From: Symsagittifera roscoffensis
Lineage: Eukaryota > Xenacoelomorpha > Acoela > Convolutidae
DNA length: 64,000 nt
Direction: 5' to 3'
Assembly: GCF_963678635.1 (NCBI RefSeq)
Contig: NC_087064.1
Coordinates: forward strand, 19,084,509-19,148,508
The notes under the pieces: generated by a model
What the model was told of the DNA's origin: nothing
The model's input: only the letters and a program-made list of their open reading frames with translations
Database searches by the model: none
Program-made: the position numbers and the translations under genes
Part shown: positions 1 to 12,740 of the stretch, piece by piece
Position numbering within the stretch: position 1 is the first letter of the stretch
Layout: each line of letters opens with the position of its first letter

Positions 1-138
1 GAATTCTTGGAAAAGAAGTTTGATGCCCTCATGGACTGTAATTTCAAAGCAAAGCAAAACTGGGACCAGAAAGCTGATATCCGATACATAAAAACATTGG
101 GATTTTTCGTTTTCGATGAAAAAAATATCCCTTCTTGA
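1..138 (+). CDS. possible 3' end of a coding region entering from the left edge
   Basis: The plus strand is open from base 1 to a TGA at 136-138, giving 45 codons (begins EFLEKKFDALMDCNF, ends FDEKNIPS). Composition is protein-like (charged and aromatic residues, varied codons), unlike the poly-Lys/Phe noise around it. I do not recognise the family. No start is visible because the window begins inside the frame. It would be the only plus-strand gene here, which lowers confidence. It could be a chance open frame. Confidence 0.25.
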   Translation, partial: EFLEKKFDALMDCNFKAKQNWDQKADIRYIKTLGFFVFDEKNIPS

Positions 139-1532
139 CGCTCTAATTGCAAAAGGCATCTTTTAAAACTAAAATCAAGAACGAAAAGCTATATCAAAGC
201 TTCACTTCATAAAGCGAGCAAGCATATAATATATATGATAATACATATAATAATAATATATAATATATAAAAAGCGAGCAGGCACCAATATTAGCGACTA
301 AGGATCGAAAAAAGAATAGTCGTACTATTACACTACGCTGCCTAGTGTAAACAAAACTTTCAAAAAATTTGTCTCCGAAGAAAAATTTCAAATTACTGCT
401 TTGAAAAAATTCGCATACGCCAATGTAACTCGAAATCCGATGAAAAAATAATAATCCACAGCCACAATTCTAAAGACAGTACATAACAGCAAATGTATCA
501 AAACAATTGTTTCCGATTAATCAGAAAAATTACACAGACACCATGATTCGAACTGTTCTAAAACGATTTTAATTTTTCACTTCGCCCACAACCCCATTTT
601 TTCCTAAATCTGTGAAATGCAGCGCACAAAAATCTCATAATGAACACAAAACTTGCACGTAATGCACTAGGAGTTAAGCTCAATCCCTAAATTTTCCACT
701 TTTAAACAACAAAAAAAGTGATTCCGTAGTATAGCACTGCATTCCGCTTTTGCAAGTCGGCTCTAATCTATTCCAGCTTGGGTAGCCAGCTCAAAATTGA
801 TAAGGGTATTTTCAGAAAACATTTAAATTATACGAAAAAAAACAACAAAACGTCGCATAAAAATCTACAAGTTGCATCGGAAAAAAAGCTTCGGAAAAAA
901 CGTCAAGCCGCATTTAGTTCTACACTCTTGAGTACAGTTTAGGTGTGACTGAAAAAGATGTTTTCATATCAATATTTTTGTTATTTGCACTTAATGATTC
1001 TATTATAAACAAGTAAATACATACAATCATATACAATTAATTTAAAGTCAGAACGGAAATAAAATGAGCACCAAAATTTTTCAACATGAAAGCGCACCAC
1101 AAATAATCCACCAGTTGAAGAAAATGAAGTGTGATTTAAAGCCCTATAATTTTGGTAAGACTTTGATATCAATAATTTTGTTTAAAAATCGATATCAGTC
1201 AAGTTCAACAAAACTTGAACGCAAGTAGTAAAGATACACTGTGTTGAAATGTCACAATAATAACGTAAATCGATCGATGAATATTCATTTGGGTTTAAAA
1301 TTTCATTAAGTAAGACTAAACATCAGAAACTTTCCGCTTGATTTCTCCAATTAAATTAAAATACAGCCGTTATATGAACTATGACTGAGGCCAAAGTTCG
1401 CCATCTCAATAAAATCGATTTCATCGCAGTTGATCAAAGTGATGCATCATAGTTCGCGCAGAAGAAATTTCAATCGTAATTGACGTATTCAGCTCACGAG
1501 AATAATTAGTTCATGAGTGATGGTTTAGTGAG
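139..1532. other. non-coding AT-rich interval with a family A tail
   Basis: No convincing reading frame. At about 285-356 lies the tail of a family A repeat: a run of A, then gtactattacac and a small hairpin (acactacgc / ctagtgt). A (TA)-rich stretch is at 223-270. The interval includes the 3' flank of the SLC37 gene. I found no canonical AATAAA close after its stop. Confidence 0.5.
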
Positions 1533-4500
1533 TCATGATACCAGCTTGGCTGCATGCAGGGGGTACAGTATGCACTTGATGAGTGACTTTTTGGTGAGGA
1601 ATAAGAGAGCCAGAAGGTCTGCGAGGATGAGGACGTAGAGAACTGCTGGCCAACTGATGTAACTGCTGACCACTCCTGCCATCAGGGGTCCCAATGCAGC
1701 CCCCACAGACCCAGTGCCATCTATGATGGAAGTGACTGTTGCCAGCGCACGTGAACTGCTCCCGATGCTAGGGTGGGTTCCTGAAACCAAACAGTTATAC
1801 TGAAATATAATCATTAAAATTATAATTCATCATAGGAAGACTATATTTTTGTTGACGGATATTGCAGAAAAAACTGAAGAAAACGTCGAAAGTGACTTGC
1901 CCAATAAACCATACTCAATTACACTCCAGCGCAGGAATTTAAAGACGAAATAAAAAACAAACTGCGTTTCAACATATGTTGGCTACAAAAAAATGAAATA
2001 CCAGGTTTCTAATAAAGCTTATCCGGTTTTGAGTCTTGCTGTTGTTGTTGCAGCTACACCGATCTTTGTATTGAACATCTGATTGAAATGAGAAAATAAT
2101 TATGTTTGTGAGAGATAGAGACGGTTAAGGAAAATTCGTTGACTTTTGGTTTGTGCTGATTAGGTCTTCTTGTCATATCTATCACTGGCATTCCCCAGGG
2201 TCTCTACCGCCAACACCGACGCATGAAAACAATCACCTGTTCCAGTGATATCGTCTTTTTGTTGGCGTCTACACCTCCTCTCGGTATAGCACGTTCAAGA
2301 CGGAGATTTGCATGTAGTAAAATATGCCAGTTCCAGGGGCCAGAATTTTCAGCGCGCGGAGCAATTTTTAGTTAAAAGCGAGAACGAAGAAAAGGTAGAG
2401 CAATGTTTTGATTTAAAAATTCCTGAAGTGAGAAGTTGTTTTTAATCCATAGACATAACCATGCTTAGAGATTCTCTCCTAGTTTTCGATAAGCAGGTGT
2501 TCAAAGTCGTGCTTGAACTTATATTCGAGGGCAGGTCTGATAATACGATTGAACTGTTTGACACCAACAGTTTGATGGTCGGCTCCATTACCTCCAAAAC
2601 AGGCAGAAAAAACTACTTCATCGAGAGCACTTCATTATTTTTTTGGACTAGAAGTATTTTCAGTTCACCGCGCAGATGTGATATCACTCTCATTAATAAG
2701 CACCCATTGTTATTCTTAGCGCATTGTTCTATTTCACTTGAAGGTGCTCTCAGTTGGTTTAACTTAGGCTGGGGGTCCAAATAAGAGCTGCAAAGTTCAT
2801 GACGCTCCTCTCAATTTCCTTGTATGTTTTCTTGAGTGTTTGTTGGGAGCAGTCCCAAATTATGCCAGCAAATTTTTTTGACAATCAATAATTTGCACAA
2901 AGAAAAAAATTTGCTAAGCACAAGTCAAGGCAAGATCATTTGCACAGAGGCGAAACTGCGCTTCGCAAAAACTAGCGAGAACACGACAAAAAAGCTCTAT
3001 GAGGTGAAATAGAACGTAAAAATAAGCCTGGATTTAATAAAAAGTAATTATGCCACGCGACAAATTCAAACCTGCAACCTAGAGAGTCCCTGAGAGTCCC
3101 ACTCTCTAACCTCTCAGCCACAGACTAGTCAAAATAGTCAAACACTAGTCACAAACAAAGCAGACAACAGACACTATGAAATTTCTAATGCTAAAGATCG
3201 TGATTAGAGCAAAAGCGCTACCAAATGAGCATTCTTATTTGCGAGTTAGCATGAGAAAAAAAGGTTTATTTTAATACACAACGTTAATTTTATTGATTTA
3301 AAATGATACGATTCATTGACCAGCACGAATGCATTGCATGACAAGCTGACCTTGTCACTTATCCTTTCAAGTTTCGATATGACCTTGTTTAATCTCGAAT
3401 TTGAAGCACAGGTGAAACGAAGCCTCGCGCCACTTTCCTTACATCGAAAACATAACAAAGCAAGCTATACAGGAAAAAAATTAGCCTGAAATCGCTATAG
3501 AAAAATGATTAACAACAACATTAAACAAAATACTCATATAATGTATTTTAACTTAGTCGACAAAAATTGGGTAGATAAACGAAGGTTTCGCAGAGAAAAA
3601 GATAAACTCGAAACCTGAAAAAACTGTCGAACGATAATTTAAAAAGCAGAATAAATCGAATAATGTCTGTTGGTCAACAGATCAGCTAAAACTCCAACCA
3701 ACACCAAGTCCAGCGACCAAAGATTTTCATGGAAAAAGTCAGGTACCCGTGGAAACTTTCAAAAATTGAGCTTTACCCATTACTTAAGTTTCACCACTAA
3801 AATAGGGGGCTAGCCACTCATGTAAGTTCAAAAAATAGCGGTTTTTCTGAAAAAAATTGGGCGTAACGGTTTATGCAGTGAAGATTTTCGCACCATATTC
3901 CTCCAATTGCAACATTTAGCTTTAAATCATTGGGGCAATCTTTTTTATTTAAAAAGCTTCCAAAAAATAGGGTGTTAGCTGCTTCTGCAAAATAAATTAC
4001 CACGAGCTGTTCTTTCGATTGAACCCATAACCGAAGGCCACTAATGCAGGGAAGACTCCCATTACCTCTATTGAACTTTCAACCTCAAATTTGAAAAAAA
4101 TTTTTGTTTGTAAAAATTGCATATAACAGTGGTAGTTTCAAAAATTGGGTTTTCATACGACATAAAAATATTATAACAAAACATTAAGAAATCCGCGCTC
4201 GTGCAGTTAATAAATACATAGCCTGTTTGTTTGCTTGAACTTTTGGTGATTGAAAATTCCAGGGCAGTTTTTGAGAAAAGTCCAAAATATGCTAAAAGTC
4301 AAAAAATTTCACCAAAACGGTCACCAAAATAAATAATTTCAATTTTCCGAAAGTTATAATTTTTTAACTACAGGAAAAAGAGCCTACTGATTCATGCAGC
4401 GAAAACGCCTCAGGCTTTTGGTTCAATTGAGCTATTAGTCTGATCATCGGCAGGTTAAGTTCAAGAGGATCATACTTTTTTGTTTAGAAAAATGGGACGT

Positions 4501-6978
4501 AGCCACTTATGCTGGGAAGCGTCACTCAACGTGTTATTTCGATTGAATTCAAAGTCTCAGTTTTCTAAGGTTAGCTTCCCAGAAAAAAATCAAGAATTCA
4601 AAAAAAACGGTAACGAAATAAACAATTGATTTTTTGAGGGCTATATGTTTTGTGTAAATGTAGTTAATTGAAGGTGACAAGAAAAGGAGAAAGATCTCTT
4701 CTTCTTACCTAGATCTGCAGCTACTGCCGTTGTGATGAGGCCGTATGGTCCATTAACTAGCACTCCGCATATAAACAGCAGAGGGGTCGCATATTGGGCC
4801 CCAAAGTGCAGGTAGAGGTAGAGGGCAGGGGCGGCCCACCCCAACATGGCAGCGCAAACCGAACACCTCTCACCCGCGTAGTCTGTCACCACACCCGCTA
4901 CTATACAGCCTAGAATACCTGAAACGAAACGTTCTCTTAGTTAAAAAAAGAACCAGGAATAGTTGAGGTCTGGTTAACTGAGATATTTGCTTAATTGACA
5001 GTTTTACATACTTAGAACTAAAAAGAATCGAAAACGAAAACTACAGAACAAATACGCGATTTCAAAATCCATGTTGCGAACAATCATTCTAAGAATCTCA
5101 GCGCGAAAAAAAATCAAATTCCTATTCCTACGCTGTAATTCAAAATCTTATGCTGTAAGACGAACTATCACGACACTGAATGAGTCAATCCTGCATATAA
5201 TTTTCATTGAAATGATTTTTCACCCTCAAATATGTATTTACCTCCGAAGTCGAACAAAGTGGACATGTTAGCACTTTGCTGTGGAGTCGAATGTTCCGAG
5301 TGCTGAATGTAGAGGGGGAGCCAAAACAGAAACGTGTAGCTGACGAGTTTAGTGAAGAAGAGACACATGGAGTAGGTAACCACTCCCGGGATGCGAAGTG
5401 CCTCCCCGAATGACACGGGGGGACTGGAGGCAACGCCTACCCCATTACTACTGCTATTGCTGTTGATGCTGCTACCAATTATGCTGTCATTTCTCGGGCT
5501 TATATCTGCAATAAAACTTCTGCTATCAATTTAAGTAACCTGATTGGAAATTTTGATCGTATGCGATAATAGCAGATTCAAAATACCACAATTGGGTAGA
5601 TAACTAGATGTTTTGCAGTTTAAGTAGAAGACGTCACGATGTACTTTTAGTTCACGATCTCTTTTCTCAGCCTACTTGGCGGCTTCCGAAACTTCGGAAA
5701 TGTCTAGCGGAAGACAAGAAAACTTTAGAAATTTGAAAAAAAAATGTCCAAGAATTAAGTTGCTTTATTCCACGCGCGCTACCTATTGAACTAATGTTTT
5801 AATGCTGAATAGTTATTTGCTAGTTAGCAGATACATCACACTTACCAAAACTAGCTAAATGATGTTCACATTTCGGAATAAACTGTTCCGTTTGCTCTTT
5901 GTACGTGTCATCGAACATAACTTTCTTTGTCAGACCATTAGAGCGTCCCCGTTTCTTTTCCTCGTAGTTTTCTTCTTTGCCTTTATCTACTGGATCATTG
6001 CATCCTACATACTCCGGGAATGGAATTAGAAACAGGAAATTCACCACAGCCGCTACGCCTAGAATGAGACCAGGAACTATGAAAGACAGGCCCCACTGAG
6101 ACTCGACCCAGTAGCCGGCGATGATGGATCCCAGAATGTTGCCCACAGGAGTATGTGAGTTCCACACACCCATCACAAACCCTCTGTTTTTCTTCCCGCA
6201 CCAGTTGCCTGAATTTAAATATTGAATTTACCAAAACAAGTTCCTTGGAATTTTTAAGTCAACTTCGAGCAGTTTCGACCTTTTTTCAAAGTTACATATA
6301 ATTGATAGCAATTAACCTTAAACGGCACAGGCAGTAGAAAATTAGGCATTTTCTTATAAAAGTGCAACGTTTTCAATGAATCGTAGCAATACTAGTTTAC
6401 CTTAAATTATTCTAAAATATTTTTTGCATATTTTTTAAAGCACTCCTAGGTGTTTCATTTACATATATAAGCATGATCTTACCTAAACACGTGACCACAG
6501 CTGGCCATCCTGAACTCTGGAAGAATCCTCCGACCATTTGAACCATAAAGTAGAACCAGTAGATATGTAAGTTCAAGTAGAAGCCAAGACCAAAAGCAGC
6601 TGTGAAGATTGCACTTAGAGTGGTCCCCAAACACAGAAAAAGTCTGAGATCGTACCTTTCGGCTAAGTGTCCGCTTACGAACATTCCGAACGCATAGGAA
6701 AACAAATAGACAGAGTCTAAACAACTGAACAATGTCTGTCCATTTGGAGCATCGAATGGCGCCCATCCTTTACTATCGACTGCTGTTTTTGGGGAATCAT
6801 CGTCCGAATGAAGAACGGTTTTGACCACACTAATTGGTTTTCTGGAGAGATGAAAACAGCAGTATGTTGCGTAGGTCAACGCAATCGTGAAGCACTTGAA
6901 GCATGCGTTTCTGAAGGCGAAGGAACAGGACCTCCGAGGCAGTATATACTTGGCCAAAAAGTGCGCCCCAATTCCCAC
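1533..6978 (-). CDS. SLC37A: SLC37-family sugar-phosphate/phosphate antiporter (5' end not defined)
   Basis: MFS transporter of the SLC37 (glycerol-3-phosphate / glucose-6-phosphate:phosphate exchanger) family, an ER membrane protein. Exons in transcript order: 6978-6484 region (ends at 6483), 6208-5846, 5505-5242, 4918-4709, 1780-1533; all four introns are GT-AG and keep frame (phase 1 each). Family signatures: HLSRKPISVVK after TM1, GWPAVVTCLGNW across junction 1, GVWNSHTPVGNILGSIIAGY in exon 2, LRIPGVVTYSMCLFFTKLVS and the WLPLYIQHSEHS loop in exon 3, VLVNGPYGLITTAVAADLG then THPSIGSSSRALATVTSIID over the last junction. It resembles SLC37A1/A2 more than SLC37A4. The central cytoplasmic loop is Lys/Glu-rich. 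No in-frame ATG precedes TM1 up to a TAG near 7054, so the start lies in an unseen upstream exon. Possible acceptors end at 6979 (poor) or 6911 (pyrimidine-rich). The C-terminus (HAAKLVS) has no dilysine signal. Family call is sure; paralogue and start are not. Confidence 0.9.
2942..3262. repeat. family A interspersed repeat in SLC37 last intron
   Basis: Head with gaggcgaaactgcgcttcgc followed by actagcgag. A tRNA-like stretch reads on the minus strand at about 3055-3125: A box-like TGGCTGAGAGG and B box-like GGTTTGAATTT. Related sequence is at 47157-47534 (same gacaacagacactatgaaat-type block). The tail hairpin is missing here, so the copy is 3'-truncated. Confidence 0.6.
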
Positions 6979-7519
6979 CTGTCGTGTCTTCCCTTTCTTA
7001 CCTCTCTGTCCGTTGTCTTTGATGATGACCAGATTGATGACCGAATCGGATTTCTAAACATGCATTCGATTTAGAATATTTTATTGAAATATAATAAAAA
7101 TGATTTGATAATTAAATTCAATTTCCATTCAATCATTCAAAATTTAGGATAACTGAATTGATTTTTCCTATTTTTCAACCACGGACAGGATTTTAAAACA
7201 CAAAATACGGCTGCCAAAAACGCCAATTTGGAAACTTTTGCCTCGAGTACCTATTGCCAGCCATAAAACGTCACCAGATAAAGAACTGTTTGGGTAGTGA
7301 TGAAACAAAACTCTTGAGGACACGTTAGCAGATACCACACGTTAGTTGATACCACTTTTTATTACTGTGCAGTTTAAGAATCACAACTATCACAAAAAAT
7401 ATAGTTATTGAATCACTAACACTACAGTAGTTAGCTAAGTTAACCAGTGTACTATTTTATACTTTTACGAAAGGATTCTTATGGAAAAAAAGCATTAATT
7501 CAAATGAAGTAACATAAGT
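6979..7519. other. gap between SLC37 and the next terminal exon
   Basis: The frame of the SLC37 first visible exon stays open up to a TAG near 7054 without an ATG, so its 5' coding part may continue in an unseen exon. Beyond that the sequence is AT-rich and I see no gene. Confidence 0.4.
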
Positions 7520-7525
7520 TTTATT
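7520..7525 (-). terminator. poly(A) signal AATAAA
   Basis: AATAAA on the minus strand, about 27 nt after the TAA of the terminal exon at 7552-7805. It supports that exon as a real 3' end. Confidence 0.5.
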
Positions 7526-7551
7526 CTTATGAGACTGAGGCGTTCGCTAAT

Positions 7552-7805
7552 TTATGATTTAAATTTGACTCCATAGTTTAAAAGGTTCGTCCTTGCCTGC
7601 AGTTGTCGTTCACATTCGGAACAGTCGTCACTGATGCGCACCTGCTCTTGATGCTCCACATCTCTGTACAGTTCCACGTTGTTCGCAGACTTCGACTTAT
7701 GTAGCACCATACCGCGAGACGTACATTGAACCCAGTAACTAACTGAATCGAATCGCAGATTGAGACAAGGCAAAATTGTGCAACTTAAACAAAGCCCATC
7801 CAGAC
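7552..7805 (-). CDS. 3'-terminal exon of an unrecognised gene
   Basis: An open frame of about 84 codons follows a good acceptor (ttattttag, exon starts at 7805, phase 1) and ends in TAA, with AATAAA 27 nt later. Product reads (G)LDGLCLSCTILPC... then YWVQCTSRGMVLHKSK, ISDDCSECERQLQAR and ends NYGVKFKS. Six cysteines, a hydrophilic C-terminal half and mixed codon use look like real protein. No family recognised and no upstream exon found, so the 5' part is missing. It could belong to a gene whose other exons lie in 7.8-12.7 kb, or be a distal exon of another minus-strand gene. Confidence 0.4.
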
Positions 7806-10557
7806 CTAAAATAACCAATAATTACTTGAATCCTTTCAACACTTACCTAACAAAAAACTACAATATGCAAAGCTTTCGTTCAATGACGATTATTGGAAAC
7901 AACATTTTCGACAATATATTGATCATTTTAACTCAACGTTAGGCTAACAAAATGGATTCGAATTTATGTACTTTATTTTAGGCGAATCAAAATAATAAAG
8001 AACGAACAGAAATCTCCATCAGCATTTCTTCCGACATATAGTTCAGTTGTTCAATCTATCAAAATATTTGCATCTAGATTGTGGATAAATAACGAAGACA
8101 AAGCATCATAGGTTGGGGAACGATTCGAACCAACACCAAGACTCGGACAACTCTTAGTGATACCAAACATAGATACAAAATACTTTCTTTTTTTTTCAAA
8201 TCAAAGAAGATCCCATTTTGAGATCACAGAGACTTGTAAAATCTAACGCACATGTGCTTGATTGTTTACTGTCTTTTACTGTTTATACGCTAAAATCTCT
8301 AGATAAAACAAGTCTGTGCATAAAATAAGATCCATGATATTGGAAGTCTGCATTCCAAACAACATTAAGTTCAATAAGAATATAATGGCTAAAAGTGATT
8401 ATTATCACATCAAGATAATTTAGGACCAGGAGCTGATTAAAGGAAGGGCCTCCTCGGAAAAATGCAGTCATACATTGCGTCCTCATTTTTTAGACTCACA
8501 TTATCAGCTGACAAACCCAAAAATCAGCTGACAAATGGTCAGTGATGCCAAAATTTTATTTTTGAGGATAGAACGCCTGTTGAATATCACTGAGTCTTAG
8601 TGAAAACGGACCTTCTAAAACTCAACCCGTGGAAGCCATTCATTGCCTTGCCAGTACAGCGCTTTTGCTGAGCAGTCATTCCGATTTATAGTCGTTCATG
8701 CTCTAATGAGTGGTAAATGTCAGGGCTCATCAGAGTGGGCTATCAGTATTACCCCGTATACTAGGATAAAACGTAGATATCTGGTCTTCGGTTTGGCCTT
8801 AGGTTTACAAGGAAACACGGCAAGACGGCATCAGATATCTATGTCAAACTATGAAGCATCGAGTTGTCTCACACTGATGGGCGATGACTGTCTCCATTGA
8901 TCGGATTCCGCGGGTCTTTGCTGGAAGGTACGCGTAGTCTCAGTCCTTGAAGGTATGTGAATAGTATAGTGTTAAAAAGTAAATGAAAAAGTAGTTCATG
9001 TATGGAACCTCTTTTCAGGTGCAATTTGATTTTCTCTTCCCTCGAAGTCTTGTCAAAAATTAATTGGTACAGTGCATTGTTTAAAATGCAATCAGTTTGG
9101 ATAATTTTGGATAACAATTTGGCAAGTATACTTTCTCGTATTATGTTATGTCCCCCTCTGAGTTCAATTCAATACTCTTATGACTGTAATTCTCACATTC
9201 GCGATCGCAAGAAGTCTCATTTGTGAAAAAAAATCAAGAAAGTAATAATTCCCGATACAAAGGGCTACAATTTGGACAAAAAGTAGTTAAATATTTCAAT
9301 AAAAAATGAAATGGTCCGAGAATCTCCGCCGCCTAATTACAGCTAGTAAACCAATATAACTAACTCCTGCAATAGAACTAACTCCTGCTATGTTTGACGT
9401 GCTAAAACTCCTGCAGACCAACCATCCCTTTGAGGTATTAAACACTTATCAGTAATGAGAACTAACTAAACTGTCTCTCATTCTTCCGCGTTCTGCCTAC
9501 GGGTAGGCTGTTTAGTATTCTGTATTGTTTTTCTGCTTGAGTCTTAGTTTTAGTTGTAGTTAAAGTTATATTTAGCCCAACAAAACCTGGTATTCACTTT
9601 GGTACCCCCTACACAAAACCTTAACAAAATGATTCCGGTGGTGACACTATTTTTAATGTCAAAATCAATATGGCATATCTAGCTCGGATGTGCATATTTC
9701 AGCTCTGATCAAAATTATGTTTCATTTTCCAACTTCCAAATGACCCCATTCGCGTTCCGGGGCTAGCAGATCCTGAAAGATATTTACTTCATTCTAAGCC
9801 TCTAAAATTCCAGTATATCTAATTTCAATCACAACCTTACAGCTATAATGGTAATGTAGTTTGTCTTTCAGGGGTCCCAATAGGTCAAAAACAACTCCGA
9901 TGAGCGAATTAAAAAGCCCGTTCATTCATGATATTTAAGAAACCTAATTTCGTGTCGTTCTCCTCTTACTGCCAGTTTCCTCTGGTACTATTTTTTTAAA
10001 TAGTCTAACTGTCATAGCTAATGTTGACCCAATGTTAGATAAGTTTCACTGTTGTTCAATTAGCTACTTTTTATCTTCTGACTACTTTCCCACAGGATAA
10101 GTTTCCTCTCTATCACGAATGAAGTGATCGACTGCCATTTCCAAGGGTTAGGGACGGGCAATAGGCTACTTTCCGTAGTTAGCTCTGCCTTTTCGATGCA
10201 ATTGGGACCTGAACTAGCAAAAATAAATAAGAGTTTATCGCGGTGTCTATTTTCAATATTCCGGGTAAGTCTCCCATGGGGTCCTTCCTATCAAGTTTCG
10301 TCCATATCCCATTGATACTTTCCCAATTTTAAGATCTTTTATCACTTCTCCCGGGATACGGGCTATTTATACCAGAAGGAGCCGCCGGAGGGATTACATT
10401 CAATATGGGCCATTTTTCGGGGCTAGTATCTGATGTCAATCCGCGATAAAAATCCAAATAACCTCGCACATCAATTTGGGTAATTTGTTTCCAGTCTATG
10501 GGTGGGTGGTTTTTCACGTGATATTAACTTCAAGTCAAACCGACAGGCTTGCTTAAA
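7806..10557. other. intergenic, no gene recognised
   Basis: I see no frame with protein-like character here. At 8117-8150 the minus strand has a B box-like GGTTCGAATCG with an A box-like TGGTATCACTAAG upstream, possibly a degenerate tRNA-derived repeat. Otherwise unique-looking AT-rich sequence. Confidence 0.4.
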
Positions 10558-11440
10558 CTATGCACAGAGGCAAAGCTTCGCTTCGCACCACTTGCGATAA
10601 AAAAATGAATGTCTTCGATTTTAAGCAAAAAACAATTATTGCCAAAAACAGTTGCAATGAAAGAACAAAATAATGGAAACAGAATTACCTGCACCATGAA
10701 AAACGTTACAAAGTTTTCAAAAAACTAAGAAACCGAATTGTCAAAAAGTCCTTTCTGCGGAACTAAGCCGACAAAAAAGAAGCAGAGACCATAATCTAAA
10801 GTAGCCAAAAATTTTTAATTTGCAAAAAAAAACCTCGCTGAAATTGGAATACTTCGCTTTATCGTCTCGTGTATTGGTGTAGTGTATTTTGAAAAAAACG
10901 CTACACTCAAAAAATGGGCTACGTGAACTACGCCGACAAAAATAAGAGACGATAGACCAAAAAAATTACAAAAACAGGTACCGACCGGATTCGAACTACA
11001 AACCTTTGCCCTTTCAAGCAAATGTGTTAACTCTAGGCAGTATGCACCGCATAGTAGATTGAACTGAAGCAGTAACAAAACCGGAAAAACCTGAGCAGAA
11101 ACCCTTCATGCCATAAAAAAATCATTGAACAAAAAAATTGAAGTCTTCCATCCCCTAAAAACACACAAACATTTTCGGTCACCAAAGACGTAACAAGAGG
11201 TCACTGAGCCAATGTAAAACAACCAGCAATCTATTAGGCCGACAAAAGAAAAAGTGAATCGAGTTGGTAAAATTGTAATCAACAATAAAGGCAAAATTCG
11301 ATTAGGCAGGATATTCAAAATTCCTACAAGCTCAAAATATATCTGTTGCAATCAAAAGGCCCAGTAGATATATGAGTCCATGTGATGAGTCCTGTGAACA
11401 AAGTTTTTGTTCGTGAAAAAATTTCGCAAGGCTAAATACA
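10558..11440. repeat. family B interspersed repeat
   Basis: Head cacagaggcaaagcttcgct, then caccacttgcgata. The body has the family word aagccgacaaaa several times and a B box-like GTTCGAATCC on the minus strand near 10985-10995. The probable tail is ttcgcaaggctaa at about 11427. The motif after the head (acttgcga) returns inverted in the tail (tcgcaag). Confidence 0.5.
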
Positions 11441-12740
11441 TAATTTAGTTTTCCACTTCCTATCATTCCTAAGTTTTGGCTCCCTCCGTTCACTGAGGTC
11501 CGGTAAAACATTTGTGGAAGTCGGGATGAGGACTAATTACTTGGGACAAACTATCGGAAATAGAAGTGCAGTGGGTCTGGGATTCTAACCTTAAGCTTAT
11601 CAACTAGACCTATAACATACCGAACTTTGGTCCCATTCCATGCGCCGCTGAGTTCTAATAGGGCAATTTGCACCACCGGGAACTTTTAGTTTTTTGGCCA
11701 GAGGTTCCGAGATATATGGATTGTTGCATGCCCAGCTCAAATCATCTCTAGTATCGGTCCTATGAGTTTCACAAGTAGAATCTTTATTTCCCATTTGGGT
11801 GGAGGATTGCCGACTTTACTTCACTTGGGTTCTCAGTCATAGGAGAGAGTAATTGTTTAAAGATTCGAGCTTTTTTGGAATTGACCGTCTGTTTACCTTT
11901 CTAATTATCGTATTGATTGCTCAACACCAAGCTACGAACTACTCATTAACTTTCCCCATACTGAATGCATTTTCAAGATAAAACTCTGTAAGTCTAGTTC
12001 TTAGTTTGAGGAAAATGTCTTAGAATCACCGATACTACACGCACTACAAAAAAACCGTTGGAACTAATTGACAAGTACTAAATGGCGCCGTACTAAATGG
12101 CGCAATGTGTACTAAAGGCGCCATTGACGGCTATATTAAATTTTTTTTCAGGAAGTACGCTGTTAAAATTGCATTTTCGGTTGCAACGTTTTAAAATTTG
12201 ATAAAACGTTTTTTGCAGAGAATGGCCTTCTTAGTATTCAATGAGATTTCAGAATTTGAAGAAAAAAATATGCAAATGGCAGAAGAACTATTGAAAATTA
12301 TTCTGCCTCTCTAAGACGACAAACCAAGTTGTATTTTTTCCTTTACTTGAAACTGCAATGCTTTGCTGAGCGTTGCCCTTTTTTGCGCACCAAGCTCCTT
12401 TTTGCCGCTGAAAATTTTCAATGTTATCACAATTGCAACCAAAAATGACTGGTCTCTGGTAAAACTCAAACTAGATATTAAATGAGCGCTGTTTCTCACA
12501 TTCTATTATTGCCTTAGCAGAAAATGAAATATGTGATGAGACTGTATGTGTCCGAGACTTGGTAGAGTAATGGAACTACTTTAGAAGTTGATAACAAAAA
12601 TATTTAACGGGAAGCGTCCTCTCACGTTCACTATAATACTACGTAAAGTAAGCATGTAAGTTTTTATCAAACACAAATGTATTTTGGCGCAGCCTCGAAA
12701 GGCCACTAAGGTTAAATGATAATTTAAATATTGAATAGAA
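11441..12740. other. intergenic, 3' side of zinc-finger gene
   Basis: No gene recognised. It contains a short repeated and inverted motif at 12076-12127 (listed separately). No canonical AATAAA was seen close after the zinc-finger stop at 12741. Confidence 0.4.
12076..12127. repeat. clustered gtactaaatggcgc motif with inverted copy
   Basis: The word gtactaaatggcgc occurs twice, followed by a diverged third copy ending ggcgccatt, which is the inverse of aatggcgcc. The block can fold into a short GC-rich hairpin inside AT-rich DNA. Confidence 0.5.

Noticed and set aside
2461-2784. 107-codon plus-strand frame with a true ATG
   Set aside because: Lies in the large SLC37 intron on the opposite strand, no recognised family, no transcript signals; not strong enough to list.
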